The position numbers and the translations under genes are program-made. Below are positions 37,109 through 46,738 of a stretch of 64,000 bases of DNA, one piece after another. The notes under the pieces were generated by a model. That model saw only the letters and a program-made list of their open reading frames with translations. It did not search any database and was not told the origin of the DNA. This DNA is from Rhodospirillaceae bacterium. GTDB taxonomy: Bacteria > Pseudomonadota > Alphaproteobacteria > Rhodospirillales > Rhodospirillaceae. The stretch spans positions 1-64,000 of the forward strand of contig JADZAK010000177.1 of NCBI GenBank assembly GCA_020852595.1, read 5' to 3'. Numbering within the stretch: position 1 is the stretch's first letter; every line of letters starts with the position of its first letter.

Positions 37109-38875
37109 ATGACTTTAACCACGCCCCCCGCGACCATCCGAAAGCCCGGCCTCTACGGCCGGCTCTTGCGCGAAGGCGTGCTCCCCCACCTCGGTGTGTT
37201 TCTGTCGGCCAGCCTGTGCATGGTCGTCGTCGCCGCCTCCACGGCGGCGCTCGCCTGGCTGATGGACCCGGTGGTCAACCGGGTCTTCGTCGAGCGGCGC
37301 GCCGATCTGTTGTGGCCGGTCGGTCTCGCGGTGTTCGCGTCCTTCGCCCTGAAGGGCGCGGCCGCCTACGGCCAGACGGTCCTCATGACCCGGCTCGGCC
37401 AAACCGTCCTGACCGACTTCCAGAACCGTCTGTTCCGCCACCTTCTGCGGATGGACCTGGGCTTTTTTGCGGCCAACCGCACCGGCACGCTGATTTCGCG
37501 CCTGACCACGGACATCGCCGCGATGCGCCTCGCGGTCTCCACGGCGCTCACGGGCCTGGGCCGCGAAGTCTTGTCCGTGATCCTCCTGGTCGGCGTCATG
37601 TTCTATCAGGACTGGCTCCTGGCTTCGGTCGCCTTCATCACTTTTCCGGCCACGGTCATTCCCATCGCCCGGTTGGGCCGCCGCTTGCGCAAGGTGACGG
37701 CCAATACCCAGGCGCAGACCGGCGCCTTCATGACCATCGTGCAGCAGAGCCTGTCGTCCATCCGTCTCGTGAAGGCCTACCGGATGGAGGCGCTCGAGGT
37801 CGAACGCGCCGAAGCGCTCACGACCCGCATCCGCGACCTCACCATCAAGGCCGAGCGCGTGAAGGCGCTCGCGAGCCCCTTGATGGAAACCCTCGGCGGT
37901 CTCGCGGTCACCATCGTCATCGTCTACGGCGGCTGGCGCGTCATCAACGGCGAGACCAGCGCGGGCGCCTTCTTCTCCTTCATCACCGCGCTCCTGTCCG
38001 CCTATCGCCCGATGAAAGCGCTCGCCAACGCCAACGCCCATGTCAACGAAGGCCTCGCGGGCGCGCAGCGTCTGTTCGATGTGCTCGACACCAAATCCGC
38101 GCTCGCCGAAAAGCCGGGCGCGCCCGCGCTCACCGTGTCGCGCGGCGAAGTGCGGCTCGAGAACGTCACCTTCTCCTACGACGCCGATATCGCGGCGCTG
38201 CGTAATCTCACGCTTACCGTACCGGCGGGCAAAACGACCGCGCTCGTGGGCGCGTCCGGCGCGGGCAAGAGCACGATCCTCAGCCTCATCCCGCGTTTCT
38301 ACGATGTCGGCTCCGGCGCGGTGAGCATCGATGGCGTCAACATTGCCGACGTCACCTTAGGCTCGTTGCGCGACGCTATCGCCTTCGTCAGCCAGGATGT
38401 GATCCTGTTCGACGACACGGTGCGCGCCAATATCCGCTACGGCAAACCGGGCGCCGGTGACGCCGCCGTGGAAGAGGCCGCGCGCGCGGCCGGCGCCCAC
38501 GATTTCATCGCCGCGCTCCCGCAAGGCTATGACACCATGGTCGGCGAGCGTGGCCAGACCCTCTCGGGCGGCGAGCGCCAGCGCATCGCCATCGCCCGGG
38601 CGCTCCTGAAAGACGCGCCGATCCTCCTGCTCGATGAAGCCACCAGCGCCCTCGACGCCGCCACCGAGCGTCATGTGCAGGCGGCGCTCGAACGTCTCAA
38701 GACGGGCAGGACCACGCTTGTCATCGCGCACCGCCTCTCCACCGTCGCCGGCGCCGATCAGATCTGTGTGCTCGATCAGGGCCGCGTGGTCGAAACCGGC
38801 ACGCATAGCGCGCTTATTTCCGGGGGCGGCGCTTACGCCCGCCTTCACGCCCTCCAGTTCTCCGCCGCCGAATGA
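37109..38875 (+). CDS. MsbA-like ABC transporter (fused permease and ATPase)
   Basis: 588 residues from the ATG at 37109; an earlier in-frame TTG at 37043 is less likely. Six membrane helices occupy about 25-320, then an ATPase with Walker A GASGAGKST, Q-loop FVSQDVILFDD, signature LSGGERQR, Walker B ILLLDEATSALD and switch His in IAHRLSTV. Architecture and length match MsbA, the lipid A-core flippase, and related lipid or glycan exporters. It overlaps the GT41 gene by ATGA and is divergent from the GnnB/GnnA-like pair, a context supporting lipid A or glycolipid export. Confidence 0.88.
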   Translation: MTLTTPPATIRKPGLYGRLLREGVLPHLGVFLSASLCMVVVAASTAALAWLMDPVVNRVFVERRADLLWPVGLAVFASFALKGAAAYGQTVLMTRLGQTVLTDFQNRLFRHLLRMDLGFFAANRTGTLISRLTTDIAAMRLAVSTALTGLGREVLSVILLVGVMFYQDWLLASVAFITFPATVIPIARLGRRLRKVTANTQAQTGAFMTIVQQSLSSIRLVKAYRMEALEVERAEALTTRIRDLTIKAERVKALASPLMETLGGLAVTIVIVYGGWRVINGETSAGAFFSFITALLSAYRPMKALANANAHVNEGLAGAQRLFDVLDTKSALAEKPGAPALTVSRGEVRLENVTFSYDADIAALRNLTLTVPAGKTTALVGASGAGKSTILSLIPRFYDVGSGAVSIDGVNIADVTLGSLRDAIAFVSQDVILFDDTVRANIRYGKPGAGDAAVEEAARAAGAHDFIAALPQGYDTMVGERGQTLSGGERQRIAIARALLKDAPILLLDEATSALDAATERHVQAALERLKTGRTTLVIAHRLSTVAGADQICVLDQGRVVETGTHSALISGGGAYARLHALQFSAAE

Positions 38876-40905
38876 GCCTCGAAAAAGCGTTTGCCAGCTA
38901 CGAAGCCGGTGAGCGCGCCGCCGCGCGCGCCGCCGCCGAAGCCGAATTGAAGATATCGGCCCATAACGCCGATGCTCTGCATCTGCTCGCCGTCATTGCG
39001 CAGGACGAGAACCGTCAGAGCGAGGCGGAGGACTTCGTGCGCCGCGCGCTGAAAGCGGTGCCGGGCCAGCCGCTCTATCTCAACACGCTGGGCAATGGCT
39101 TGGTCGCGCAGGGGCGCACCAACGAGGCTATCACCGTGCTCGGTGAAGCCGTGCAGGCCGCCCCCGGTCAGCCCGACATCATGTTCAACCTCGCCAATGC
39201 CGAGCGCACGGCGGGGCGTTATGAGGACGCCTCGGAGACCTACCGCAAGGTCATCGCCCTGCGGCCCGGCCATATCGGCGCTTACAACAATCTCGCCCTG
39301 ATGCTCAAAGCGCTTGGTGACGCGGAAAGCGCCGCGACCGTACTGATCGAAGCTACGGCGCGCGCGCCTGGGTCCTTTGAAATTCGCTTCAATCTCGCGA
39401 ACGCCCTTCATACGGCCGGGCGCCTCGACGCCGCCGAAGGCGCGTTCCGCAAAGCCATCGAACTCGCGCCGCGCCACGCAGAGGCCCATGTGAACCTCGG
39501 CGTGGTGCTCAAAGAAGGCGGCCGCCCCGATGAGGCCGAGAAATGCTTCCGCGCCGCCATCGCCATCAATCCAAATATGTCCCAGGCCTATGTGGGCCTC
39601 GCCGATCTCACCGACGACGGCACCATGGATGCGGTGGCGCATCGCAAAGCTGTATTGGCGCTCAAACCCGATCTCGCCGCCGTGCGCTCCAGCCTTCTCA
39701 TGTGCATGCAATATGCGCCGGGGATTTCGCGCGCCGAGATCGCCGCCGAGCACAAGAAATTCGGCGAGATCCATAAATCTCCGTCCAAGTCCGCTTTCGC
39801 GGCCGAGCACGATCTCTCGCCGGAGCGTAAACTGCGCATCGGCGTGGTCTCCGGCGACTTTCGCTTCCACGCCATGGCTTTCTTCGCGCTGCCGGTTTTC
39901 AAGGCGCGCGCGCGGGATCGGTTCGAACTCGTCTGTTATTCCACCGGCGCCAAGGTCGACCATCACACCTTGAACTTCCGCGCCGCCGCCGATCTCTGGC
40001 GCGATGTGCGCGCTCTCTCAGCCGAGGCGCTCGCCGATCTCATTGCCCGCGACAAGGTCGACATCCTTATCGATCTCGCCGGCCACGCGCCCCACAACCG
40101 CCTGCTGGCTTTCACCCTGAAACCCGCGCCGCTCCAGATCGCCTGGGGCGACTATGTCGACACGCGCGGTCTTCCCGCCATCGACGTTCTGTTCGGTGAT
40201 CCGATCCAGACGCCGGCCGAGGACGACAAATACTATGTCGAACGCGTGGTGCGGTTCGCGCCCGATTACATCTGCTATGCACCGCCCGACTATGCGCCGC
40301 AGCCCGCGCCGCCGCCGGCCCTGCGCAACAACGGCCTCACCTTCGGCTGCTTCAGCGAAGCCACAAAGATCGGCCCGGCCTCGGTCGCCCAGTGGGCCGC
40401 CGTGTTGCGCGCCGTGCCCGACGCGCGGTTTCTGTTCAACGGCTATCTCTGGGCCGACGCCGGCCGTCAGGGCAAGATCATCAGTCTGTTCATGGACAAC
40501 GGTATTGGAACGGATCGCATCAAGTTCCAGACCGGCGGCGATCACGCCACCTTCCTCGGGCAATACGCCGAGGTCGACATTATCCTCGACACTACGCCCT
40601 ACTCCGGCGGCCTCACCACCTGCGAAGCCCTCCTGATGGGTGTGCCCGTGCTCACGGTGCCGGGCGAGCGCTTCTGCGGCCGTCACGCCGCCGCGCACCT
40701 CATCAACGGCGGATATCCGGACGGTGTCGCGAAGGATGTGAACGAGCTCATCGCGAAAGCCAAAGCTTTCGCCGCCGATCCCACCTCTCTCGCGGCGCTG
40801 CGCACAAATATCCGCGAGGCCTTCCTCGCCTCCCGCGTCTGCGACGTGACCGCCTTCGCGCAGGACTTCTACGGCGCCCTGCGCGCAGAGTGGAAAAAGC
40901 TCTAG
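38872..40905 (+). CDS. TPR protein with GT41 (SPINDLY/OGT-type) glycosyltransferase domain
   Basis: 677 residues. Residues about 1-285 are TPR repeats (for example ALHLLAVIAQDENRQSEAEDFVRRAL and AHVNLGVVLKEGGRPDEAEKCF). About 320-670 is a GT41 catalytic domain: RIGVVSGDFRFHAMAFFALPVF, DILIDLAGHAPHNRL, WGDYVDTRGLPAIDVLFGDP and PYSGGLTTCEALLMGVPVLTVPGE. Such proteins O-glycosylate proteins; the Caulobacter FlmG flagellin glycosyltransferase is a similar TPR-GT41. No flagellin is nearby. Coupled by ATGA to the ABC exporter. Its stop shares CTAG with the convergent glutamate dehydrogenase stop. Confidence 0.88.
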   Translation: MSLEKAFASYEAGERAAARAAAEAELKISAHNADALHLLAVIAQDENRQSEAEDFVRRALKAVPGQPLYLNTLGNGLVAQGRTNEAITVLGEAVQAAPGQPDIMFNLANAERTAGRYEDASETYRKVIALRPGHIGAYNNLALMLKALGDAESAATVLIEATARAPGSFEIRFNLANALHTAGRLDAAEGAFRKAIELAPRHAEAHVNLGVVLKEGGRPDEAEKCFRAAIAINPNMSQAYVGLADLTDDGTMDAVAHRKAVLALKPDLAAVRSSLLMCMQYAPGISRAEIAAEHKKFGEIHKSPSKSAFAAEHDLSPERKLRIGVVSGDFRFHAMAFFALPVFKARARDRFELVCYSTGAKVDHHTLNFRAAADLWRDVRALSAEALADLIARDKVDILIDLAGHAPHNRLLAFTLKPAPLQIAWGDYVDTRGLPAIDVLFGDPIQTPAEDDKYYVERVVRFAPDYICYAPPDYAPQPAPPPALRNNGLTFGCFSEATKIGPASVAQWAAVLRAVPDARFLFNGYLWADAGRQGKIISLFMDNGIGTDRIKFQTGGDHATFLGQYAEVDIILDTTPYSGGLTTCEALLMGVPVLTVPGERFCGRHAAAHLINGGYPDGVAKDVNELIAKAKAFAADPTSLAALRTNIREAFLASRVCDVTAFAQDFYGALRAEWKKL

Positions 40906-43900
40906 CCCGCCGTCATCGCGCTCAGTTGGCGGTTGGCGACCGTCAGCATCGCCAGGCTGATGTGATCCGTGGCCTTGATCTCCGCCAGCACCTGATCGAA
41001 ACGGTCGACACGCGTCTTGTTGGCCTCGACCCACGCGTCAAGCGCTTTGGCGCCCGAGGCCTTGCCGGTCTTGGCGGAGGCAAGGACGCGCGTGGCGATG
41101 GTGGTCTGGTGCGCGAACAGCTCCTCGATCGCCGCCGACACCGCGAGGCGGTCCCAGTGGCTCTGTGTGCCGAAGGTTTCGGTGCGTTCCCTGAGCGCGC
41201 CAAGGCCGAAGCGCTGGCCCACCAGGAAATACATTTTCGCCACGGCGGCGAGCGGTTGTTTGCTCGCGTTGGTGATGGTGTTGATGTCGTTGGCGGCGGC
41301 CAGACGATAAAGCGAGGCGACCTCGAACGCGAGGGCCGCCGGCACGCCCTTGGCGGCATACTTGTCCGCCTGCCGCTGCACATAACGCGCGACTTCGTCC
41401 GACCACAGGTCCTTCAGGCCCTTGCGCAAGGTATCGACGGCGGGCTTCAGGCTCTTGATGGTGCCCGCCATGTCCATCGGTACGCTGCAGTGGCGCAGCA
41501 TCCACAAGACGCTGCGCACCACCATGCGCTCGACTTCCCACAGCATGATGAGCTGCGTTTCCGCCGGCACTTTGTTGTCCAACGCTTCGATCGCGGTCCA
41601 CAGATCGCGCAGGCCGTAGGCGGCGCGGGTGACCGTGTAGGCGCGGGCGATATCGACCGGGCCCATGCCGGTGCGTTCCATCAGCGCGTTGATGAACGAC
41701 GGGCCGACGCGGTTGATGAAGCTGTTGGTGATCACCGTGCCGATGATTTCACGGCGCAGCTTGTGCTTCTCGATGGCGCCGGAGAATTTCTTCTGCAGCG
41801 GCGCCGGGAAGTAGTGATGCAGGTCTTCCTCGACCAGGGGATCGTCCACAAGGTCGCTGTTCACGATCTTGTCGTACAGCCACATCTTGCCGTAGCTCAG
41901 GAACACCGCGAGTTCGGGGCGCACCAATCCCAGTCCCGCCGTCAGACGCTCTTGGATTTCCTCGTCGTTGGGCAGGAATTCGATGTCGCGGTTCAGGAGG
42001 CCGTCGCGCTCGAACAGCTTCATGGTGCGCTGCTGCGTGTCCAGCAGCGCTGGCGCGCGGTACTGCATCATGCTGATGGTCTGGCTCTGCTGATAGTTGT
42101 CGCGCAGCACCAGGTGGGCGACCTCATCGGTCATCTCGGCCAGCAGCTTGTTGCGGGCTTCCAGCGTGATCTTGCCTTTGCGCATCTCGCCGTTCAGCAG
42201 GATCTTGATGTTCACCTCATGGTCCGAGCAGTCGACGCCGGCGGAATTGTCGATGGCGTCGGTGTTCAGGCGCACGCGTTCCTTGGCCGCTTCGATACGG
42301 CCGCGCTGGGTCATGCCGAGGTTGGCGCCTTCGCCCACCACTTTCGCGCGGATCTGATGGCCGTTGATGCGGTGCGCATCGTTGGCGCGGTCCGACGCGT
42401 CGGCGTTGCTTTCACTCGAGGCCTTCACATAGGTCCCGATGCCACCGAAGAACAAGAGATCGACCTTGGCGCGCAGGATCGCGTTGATGATCTCCGTCGG
42501 GGTGGCTTCGGCCTTGTTGATCTCCAGCAACGCCTTCATCTCGGCCGACAGCTTGATCGTCTTGGCGCTGCGTTCGAACACGCCGCCGCCCTTGCTGATC
42601 AGCTTGGCGTCATAGTCCGTCCAGTTGGAGCGGGGGAGCTTGAACAGGCGCTGGCGTTCCTTGAAGCCCTTGGCCGGGCTCGGATCGGGATCGATGAAGA
42701 TGTGCAGGTGGTTGAAGGCCGCCTGCAGCTTTATGTGTTCGGACATCAGCATGCCGTTACCGAACACGTCGCCCGACATGTCGCCGACGCCGACGCAGGT
42801 GAAGTCTTGCGTTTGGGTGTCGACGCCGATTTCGCGGAAGTGGCGCTTCACGCATTCCCACGCACCGCGGGCCGTGATGCCCATGGCCTTATGGTCGTAG
42901 CCGGCGCTGCCGCCGGACGCATAAGCGTCGCCCAGCCAGAAGCCGTATTCGGCCGACACGCCGTTGGCGATATCCGAGAAGCTCGCGGTGCCCTTGTCGG
43001 CGGCCACGACCAGGTACGGATCGTCCGCGTCGCGGCGCACGACCTTATCCGGATGCACGATCTTGTCGTTGACGACGTTGTCGGTGATATCGAGCAGGCC
43101 GCGCTGCAAGGTCTTGTAGCACTCGATGCCTTCGGCGAGATAAGCCTCGCGCCCGCCCGTGGCCGGCGGCTGCTTCACGACGAAGCCGCCTTTCGAGCCC
43201 GTGGGCACGATCACCGCGTTCTTCACCATCTGAGCCTTCACAAGGCCCAAGACTTCCGAGCGGAAATCCTCGCGCCGGTCGGACCAGCGGATTCCGCCGC
43301 GCGCCACCTTGCCGCCGCGCAAGTGAATGGCTTCCACGCGCGGCGCGTAGACGAACACTTCCACGTTCATGCGGGGCAGCGGCAGTTCCTCGATGCGCTG
43401 ACTGTCCAGCTTCATCGACATGTACCACTTCGGCGTTCCGTCCCGGAACGGCTGGAAGAAGTTGGTGCGCAGCGTGCAATCCATCAAGTTCAGATAGCGG
43501 CGCAGAATGCGGTCTTCGTCGGCATTGGTGATGCGGTCCAGCGCCGCGTTGATCTCCTTGCGGACGCTTTCGATCTTGGTTGCCGTGGCCTTCGCTTTGG
43601 CGCCGCCGTTCAAGGCGGGATCGAAGGTGACCAGGAACAGATCGACCAGCAGGCGGCCAAGCTTCGGGTGCGCGGCGAAGGCGTTTTCAATGTAATTCTG
43701 GCTGAATGGGAAGGCGGCCTGGCGCAGGTACTTCGCATAGGCGCGCAGGATCGTCACTTCGCGCCATGCGAGATCGGACAGCGCGACGAGTTTGTTGAAA
43801 CCGTCGCTTTCCATCTCGCCCGCCCACACACGGCAGAAAGCCTCCTCGATTTCCTCGCGCACCTCCGCCAGCGCGAACGGCGCGTTGGTGGCGATGGTCA

Positions 43901-45755
43901 TGTCGAAGTCGTGCAGCCACACGCCGCCCGTGGTGCTTGCTCCCCTTGGCGTGATGTGGAACGGCTCCTCGCCGATCACCTTGAAGCCCATGTTCTCCAA
44001 TACGGGCATCACGTCGGACAGCGGAATGGGCGTGGCCGGATTGTAGATCTTGATGTGGACCGTGCCGCCGGTCGCCGCTTGCGGCTGATACACATGGATT
44101 TTCACATGTTTTTCCTCGGCGCACGCACAGATGCGCGCGACGTCCTGCACGGCGACCGCCGCATCGAAGCGTTCACGGTAGCTGGCCGGGAAGGCATGCG
44201 CGAACACCTCGGCCATTTTCATGCCCTCGGTCTCGCCCCTGACGCCGATCAGCGCCGTGCGCAGCTCATCGCTCCAGGCCCGCGACGCCTTGGCGATGCG
44301 CTGTTCGAGATCGGCGACCTTAGCCTTCGGCACGCGCCCGGGCTTGGTTGCGATGATGTAGTGGATACGCGCCAGGGGACTGTCGGTCACTTGCGTGTAG
44401 AAGGACGACAGGCGGCCGTCGAGCTCACGCGTGAGGATGTCGCCGATGGTCACGCGCAGCGCCGTGTCGAAGCGATCGCGCGGCACGAACACCAGAATCG
44501 AGGCGAAGCGTTCGAACTGATCCATCCGCATGAACAGGGCCGGCCGCGGGCGCTGTTGAAGGTGCAGGATACCGAGCGCGGTATTCAGCAAATAGTCGTC
44601 GGAGCTTTCGAACAGCTCGTCGCGCGGCAGATTCTCCATGATGTTCTGCAGCGCTTTGCCGTCGTGACCGTGTTTGCGGAAGCCCATGCGGTCGCGGATG
44701 CGGTCGATTTTACGGCGCAGGACCGGCACAAAGTTGGGGCTGTTGGTGTAGACGTCGGCGGTGAACAGGCCGACGAACATGTGAATGCCCGAAACATTGC
44801 CTTTGGCATCGAAGATTTTCAGGGCCACAACGTCGAAATGCACGCGGCGGTGCACCGTCGAGCGCTGATTGGCCTTCACCACGAACAACGCGCTCGGCGA
44901 GTCCACGAAATCGGAGAACTGCGGCGGCAGGGGAGCGCCGTCGGCGATGCCCTCGAAGATCATGCGCTGGGCCTTCTTGAGAAGGCCGAGGCTGTGCGCG
45001 TTCTCGATGCGCAGGACGCGGGTCTTGCCCTTGCCCTCGAACGCGAACCGCCGGTAGCCCAGGAATGTGAAGTGATCGTCGTGCAGCCACTTCAGGAAGT
45101 CGGCGACTTCCTCGGATTGTTCGGCCGAGACGCCGGGGCGCTCGCAATCGAAGTCGGCGGCGAAGTAAGCGGCCTCGCGCCGCATCGCCTGCCAGTCGCT
45201 CACGGACAGGCGCACATCGCCCAGCACGGAATGCAGATTGTCCTTCAACCGCTCGGCCATGTCGAAATCCACCTTCGGGATTTCGATGTACATCAGGGAC
45301 TCGAACGATCCGCTCGGATCGGTCTCGGTGTCGCCCAGGCTCACAAGGCGTCCGCCGGCGTCGCGTTTCAACGAAAGGACTGGATGGATCAGCAGCATCG
45401 CGTTGTGGTCCATGCGCTCCAGCTCGGCGCTCACCGAGGCCACCAGGAACGGCATGTCTTCGTTGGCGATGAGCACGATCGAACGGTCGCCCTCGCCTTC
45501 CAGGATGCTGATCTTCTCTTTGCCGGCGGTGCGCTGTTCAAAGAACTCCCATGCGGCGACCGCGACATCGTACAGCGCGTCGGGGGCGCGGCCGGCCAGT
45601 TCATCGGGCGGTGAGCCGCGATAGAACTGCGCGATGAACCTGACGAAATCGGCTTTGGCTGAGAGTTTCGAGCCCTTACGCTGCGCGATCTGGCTCGCGG
45701 CGGCAATCACCTGGCCAATGTCGCTGTCTTCCCCTTTGGGCGCCCGAACATCCAT
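40902..45755 (-). CDS. NAD-specific glutamate dehydrogenase, large (180 kDa) type
   Basis: 1617 residues, the GDH_180 class with long N-terminal regions (with ACT-like segments), a central catalytic domain and a helical C-terminus. Catalytic-core blocks are GGKVARGGIRWSDRREDFRSE, VKNAVIVPTGSKGGFV and the nucleotide-binding VGVGDMSGDVFGNGML. It deaminates glutamate to 2-oxoglutarate with NAD, mainly catabolic. The gene stands alone between the GT41 gene (convergent, 4-base overlap) and an enoyl-CoA hydratase gene. The opposite strand is open for more than 5 kb, which I read as a codon-bias shadow. Confidence 0.96.
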   Translation of the reverse strand: MDVRAPKGEDSDIGQVIAAASQIAQRKGSKLSAKADFVRFIAQFYRGSPPDELAGRAPDALYDVAVAAWEFFEQRTAGKEKISILEGEGDRSIVLIANEDMPFLVASVSAELERMDHNAMLLIHPVLSLKRDAGGRLVSLGDTETDPSGSFESLMYIEIPKVDFDMAERLKDNLHSVLGDVRLSVSDWQAMRREAAYFAADFDCERPGVSAEQSEEVADFLKWLHDDHFTFLGYRRFAFEGKGKTRVLRIENAHSLGLLKKAQRMIFEGIADGAPLPPQFSDFVDSPSALFVVKANQRSTVHRRVHFDVVALKIFDAKGNVSGIHMFVGLFTADVYTNSPNFVPVLRRKIDRIRDRMGFRKHGHDGKALQNIMENLPRDELFESSDDYLLNTALGILHLQQRPRPALFMRMDQFERFASILVFVPRDRFDTALRVTIGDILTRELDGRLSSFYTQVTDSPLARIHYIIATKPGRVPKAKVADLEQRIAKASRAWSDELRTALIGVRGETEGMKMAEVFAHAFPASYRERFDAAVAVQDVARICACAEEKHVKIHVYQPQAATGGTVHIKIYNPATPIPLSDVMPVLENMGFKVIGEEPFHITPRGASTTGGVWLHDFDMTIATNAPFALAEVREEIEEAFCRVWAGEMESDGFNKLVALSDLAWREVTILRAYAKYLRQAAFPFSQNYIENAFAAHPKLGRLLVDLFLVTFDPALNGGAKAKATATKIESVRKEINAALDRITNADEDRILRRYLNLMDCTLRTNFFQPFRDGTPKWYMSMKLDSQRIEELPLPRMNVEVFVYAPRVEAIHLRGGKVARGGIRWSDRREDFRSEVLGLVKAQMVKNAVIVPTGSKGGFVVKQPPATGGREAYLAEGIECYKTLQRGLLDITDNVVNDKIVHPDKVVRRDADDPYLVVAADKGTASFSDIANGVSAEYGFWLGDAYASGGSAGYDHKAMGITARGAWECVKRHFREIGVDTQTQDFTCVGVGDMSGDVFGNGMLMSEHIKLQAAFNHLHIFIDPDPSPAKGFKERQRLFKLPRSNWTDYDAKLISKGGGVFERSAKTIKLSAEMKALLEINKAEATPTEIINAILRAKVDLLFFGGIGTYVKASSESNADASDRANDAHRINGHQIRAKVVGEGANLGMTQRGRIEAAKERVRLNTDAIDNSAGVDCSDHEVNIKILLNGEMRKGKITLEARNKLLAEMTDEVAHLVLRDNYQQSQTISMMQYRAPALLDTQQRTMKLFERDGLLNRDIEFLPNDEEIQERLTAGLGLVRPELAVFLSYGKMWLYDKIVNSDLVDDPLVEEDLHHYFPAPLQKKFSGAIEKHKLRREIIGTVITNSFINRVGPSFINALMERTGMGPVDIARAYTVTRAAYGLRDLWTAIEALDNKVPAETQLIMLWEVERMVVRSVLWMLRHCSVPMDMAGTIKSLKPAVDTLRKGLKDLWSDEVARYVQRQADKYAAKGVPAALAFEVASLYRLAAANDINTITNASKQPLAAVAKMYFLVGQRFGLGALRERTETFGTQSHWDRLAVSAAIEELFAHQTTIATRVLASAKTGKASGAKALDAWVEANKTRVDRFDQVLAEIKATDHISLAMLTVANRQLSAMTAG

Positions 45756-45883
45756 AGCCGTCCTCCCCTTGTCGTAAGGGCGTGCGCAGCAGCCGCTTGC
45801 CGGGTGCCTTCCATGTTAAAACGCACGCCAAAGCCTTTGAGAAGACTAGCATATTTAGTCTCGTGCGCACCACTTCCCTACAC

Positions 45884-46657
45884 TTAAGAGTCGCACCAGG
45901 CCGGTTTTCGCTTTTCCAGGAAGGCGTCGATCCCCTCCGCCGCGTCCGGCAGCATCATGTTCTCGGTCATGACCGCGCCCGCATATGTATAGGCGTCCTC
46001 CAGGCTCATATCGATCTGGCGGTTGAAAGCCGCCTTGCCGATGGTCACCACCCGGCCTGACTTGGCCGCGATTTGATCCGCGAGACCTTGTGCCGTCTCA
46101 TGAAGCTTGGATGACGGCACGGCGGCATTCACGAGTCCGATGCGCACCGCTTCGACGGCGTCGATCTGATCCCCCGTCAGCAGCATCCGCATGGCCGCCT
46201 TGCGCCCCACCGCGCGGGTCAGCGCCACCATGGGGGTCGAGCAGAACAGGCCGATGTTCACGCCCGGCGTCGCAAAGCGCGAATCTTCCGCGCATACCGC
46301 AAGATCACAAGTCGCCACCAGCTGGCAGCCCGCGGCGGTCGCGATGCCGTGCACCTCGGCAATCACGGGCTGGCGCAGCTTGGTGATTGTCAGCATCAGC
46401 CGTACGCAGGTTTCAAAGGTTTGCTGCATGAACGCGCGCCCCGGATTGGCGCGCATTTCCTTGAGATCATGGCCCGCGCAAAACGCCGGTCCCGCGCCGC
46501 GCAGAATCACGGCTTTGATGGCGGCATTTTTTGAAATGGCCTCGAACGCGCCGATCAGCGCGGTCATGAGGTCCATCGATAAGGCATTGCGCGCCTGCGG
46601 CCGCTCCATCGTGAGGGTCGCGACGCCGGACGAATCGTTACGGGAAAGAACGGACAT
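45884..46657 (-). CDS. Enoyl-CoA hydratase/isomerase family protein
   Basis: 257 residues of crotonase fold. The CoA-binding and oxyanion segments are ILRGAGPAFCAGHDLKEM and IATAAGCQLVATCDLAV. The second catalytic acidic position of hydratases is replaced in the segment ATPGVNIGLFCSTPMVAL, resembling the ECHDC3-like group, so activity and substrate are uncertain. A good Shine-Dalgarno (AAGGAG, 46663-46668) precedes the ATG but is predicted to lie in a hairpin. It is the last core gene before the tRNA-Gly island. Confidence 0.9.
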   Translation of the reverse strand: MSVLSRNDSSGVATLTMERPQARNALSMDLMTALIGAFEAISKNAAIKAVILRGAGPAFCAGHDLKEMRANPGRAFMQQTFETCVRLMLTITKLRQPVIAEVHGIATAAGCQLVATCDLAVCAEDSRFATPGVNIGLFCSTPMVALTRAVGRKAAMRMLLTGDQIDAVEAVRIGLVNAAVPSSKLHETAQGLADQIAAKSGRVVTIGKAAFNRQIDMSLEDAYTYAGAVMTENMMLPDAAEGIDAFLEKRKPAWCDS

Positions 46658-46680
46658 GGGTGCTCCTTAAGCAGGAGCCC
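46658..46680 (-). promoter_or_regulatory. Hairpin covering the Shine-Dalgarno of the enoyl-CoA hydratase gene
   Basis: On the minus strand CTCCT (46673-46677) pairs with AGGAG (46663-46667) around GCTTA, extended by GC and a bulged CCC just before the ATG. The ribosome site is therefore in the stem. This could restrain translation; it may also be coincidental. Confidence 0.5.
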
Positions 46681-46717
46681 TATCCTAATAACGGATTTTG
46701 GATATGTGCTTTTAGTA

Positions 46718-46738
46718 AATGGAGCGGGCGAAGGGATT
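46718..46738. repeat. Distal att-like repeat of the tRNA-Gly island
   Basis: A 21-bp exact copy of 48949-48969, which spans the 3' end of tRNA-Gly. It begins AATGGAGCGGGCG and ends AAGGGATT. The only full tRNA is at the other copy. This is the arrangement left by integration at a tRNA 3' end. Confidence 0.85.

Noticed and set aside
40392..45614. An open frame of about 1,740 codons on the plus strand antisense to glutamate dehydrogenase
   Set aside because: Its translation is rich in His, Arg, Gln and Val-Asp-Gly runs and has no recognisable domain, as expected for a frame opposite a G+C-rich gene whose codons rarely give stops on the other strand. The opposite strand encodes a clear full-length GDH.
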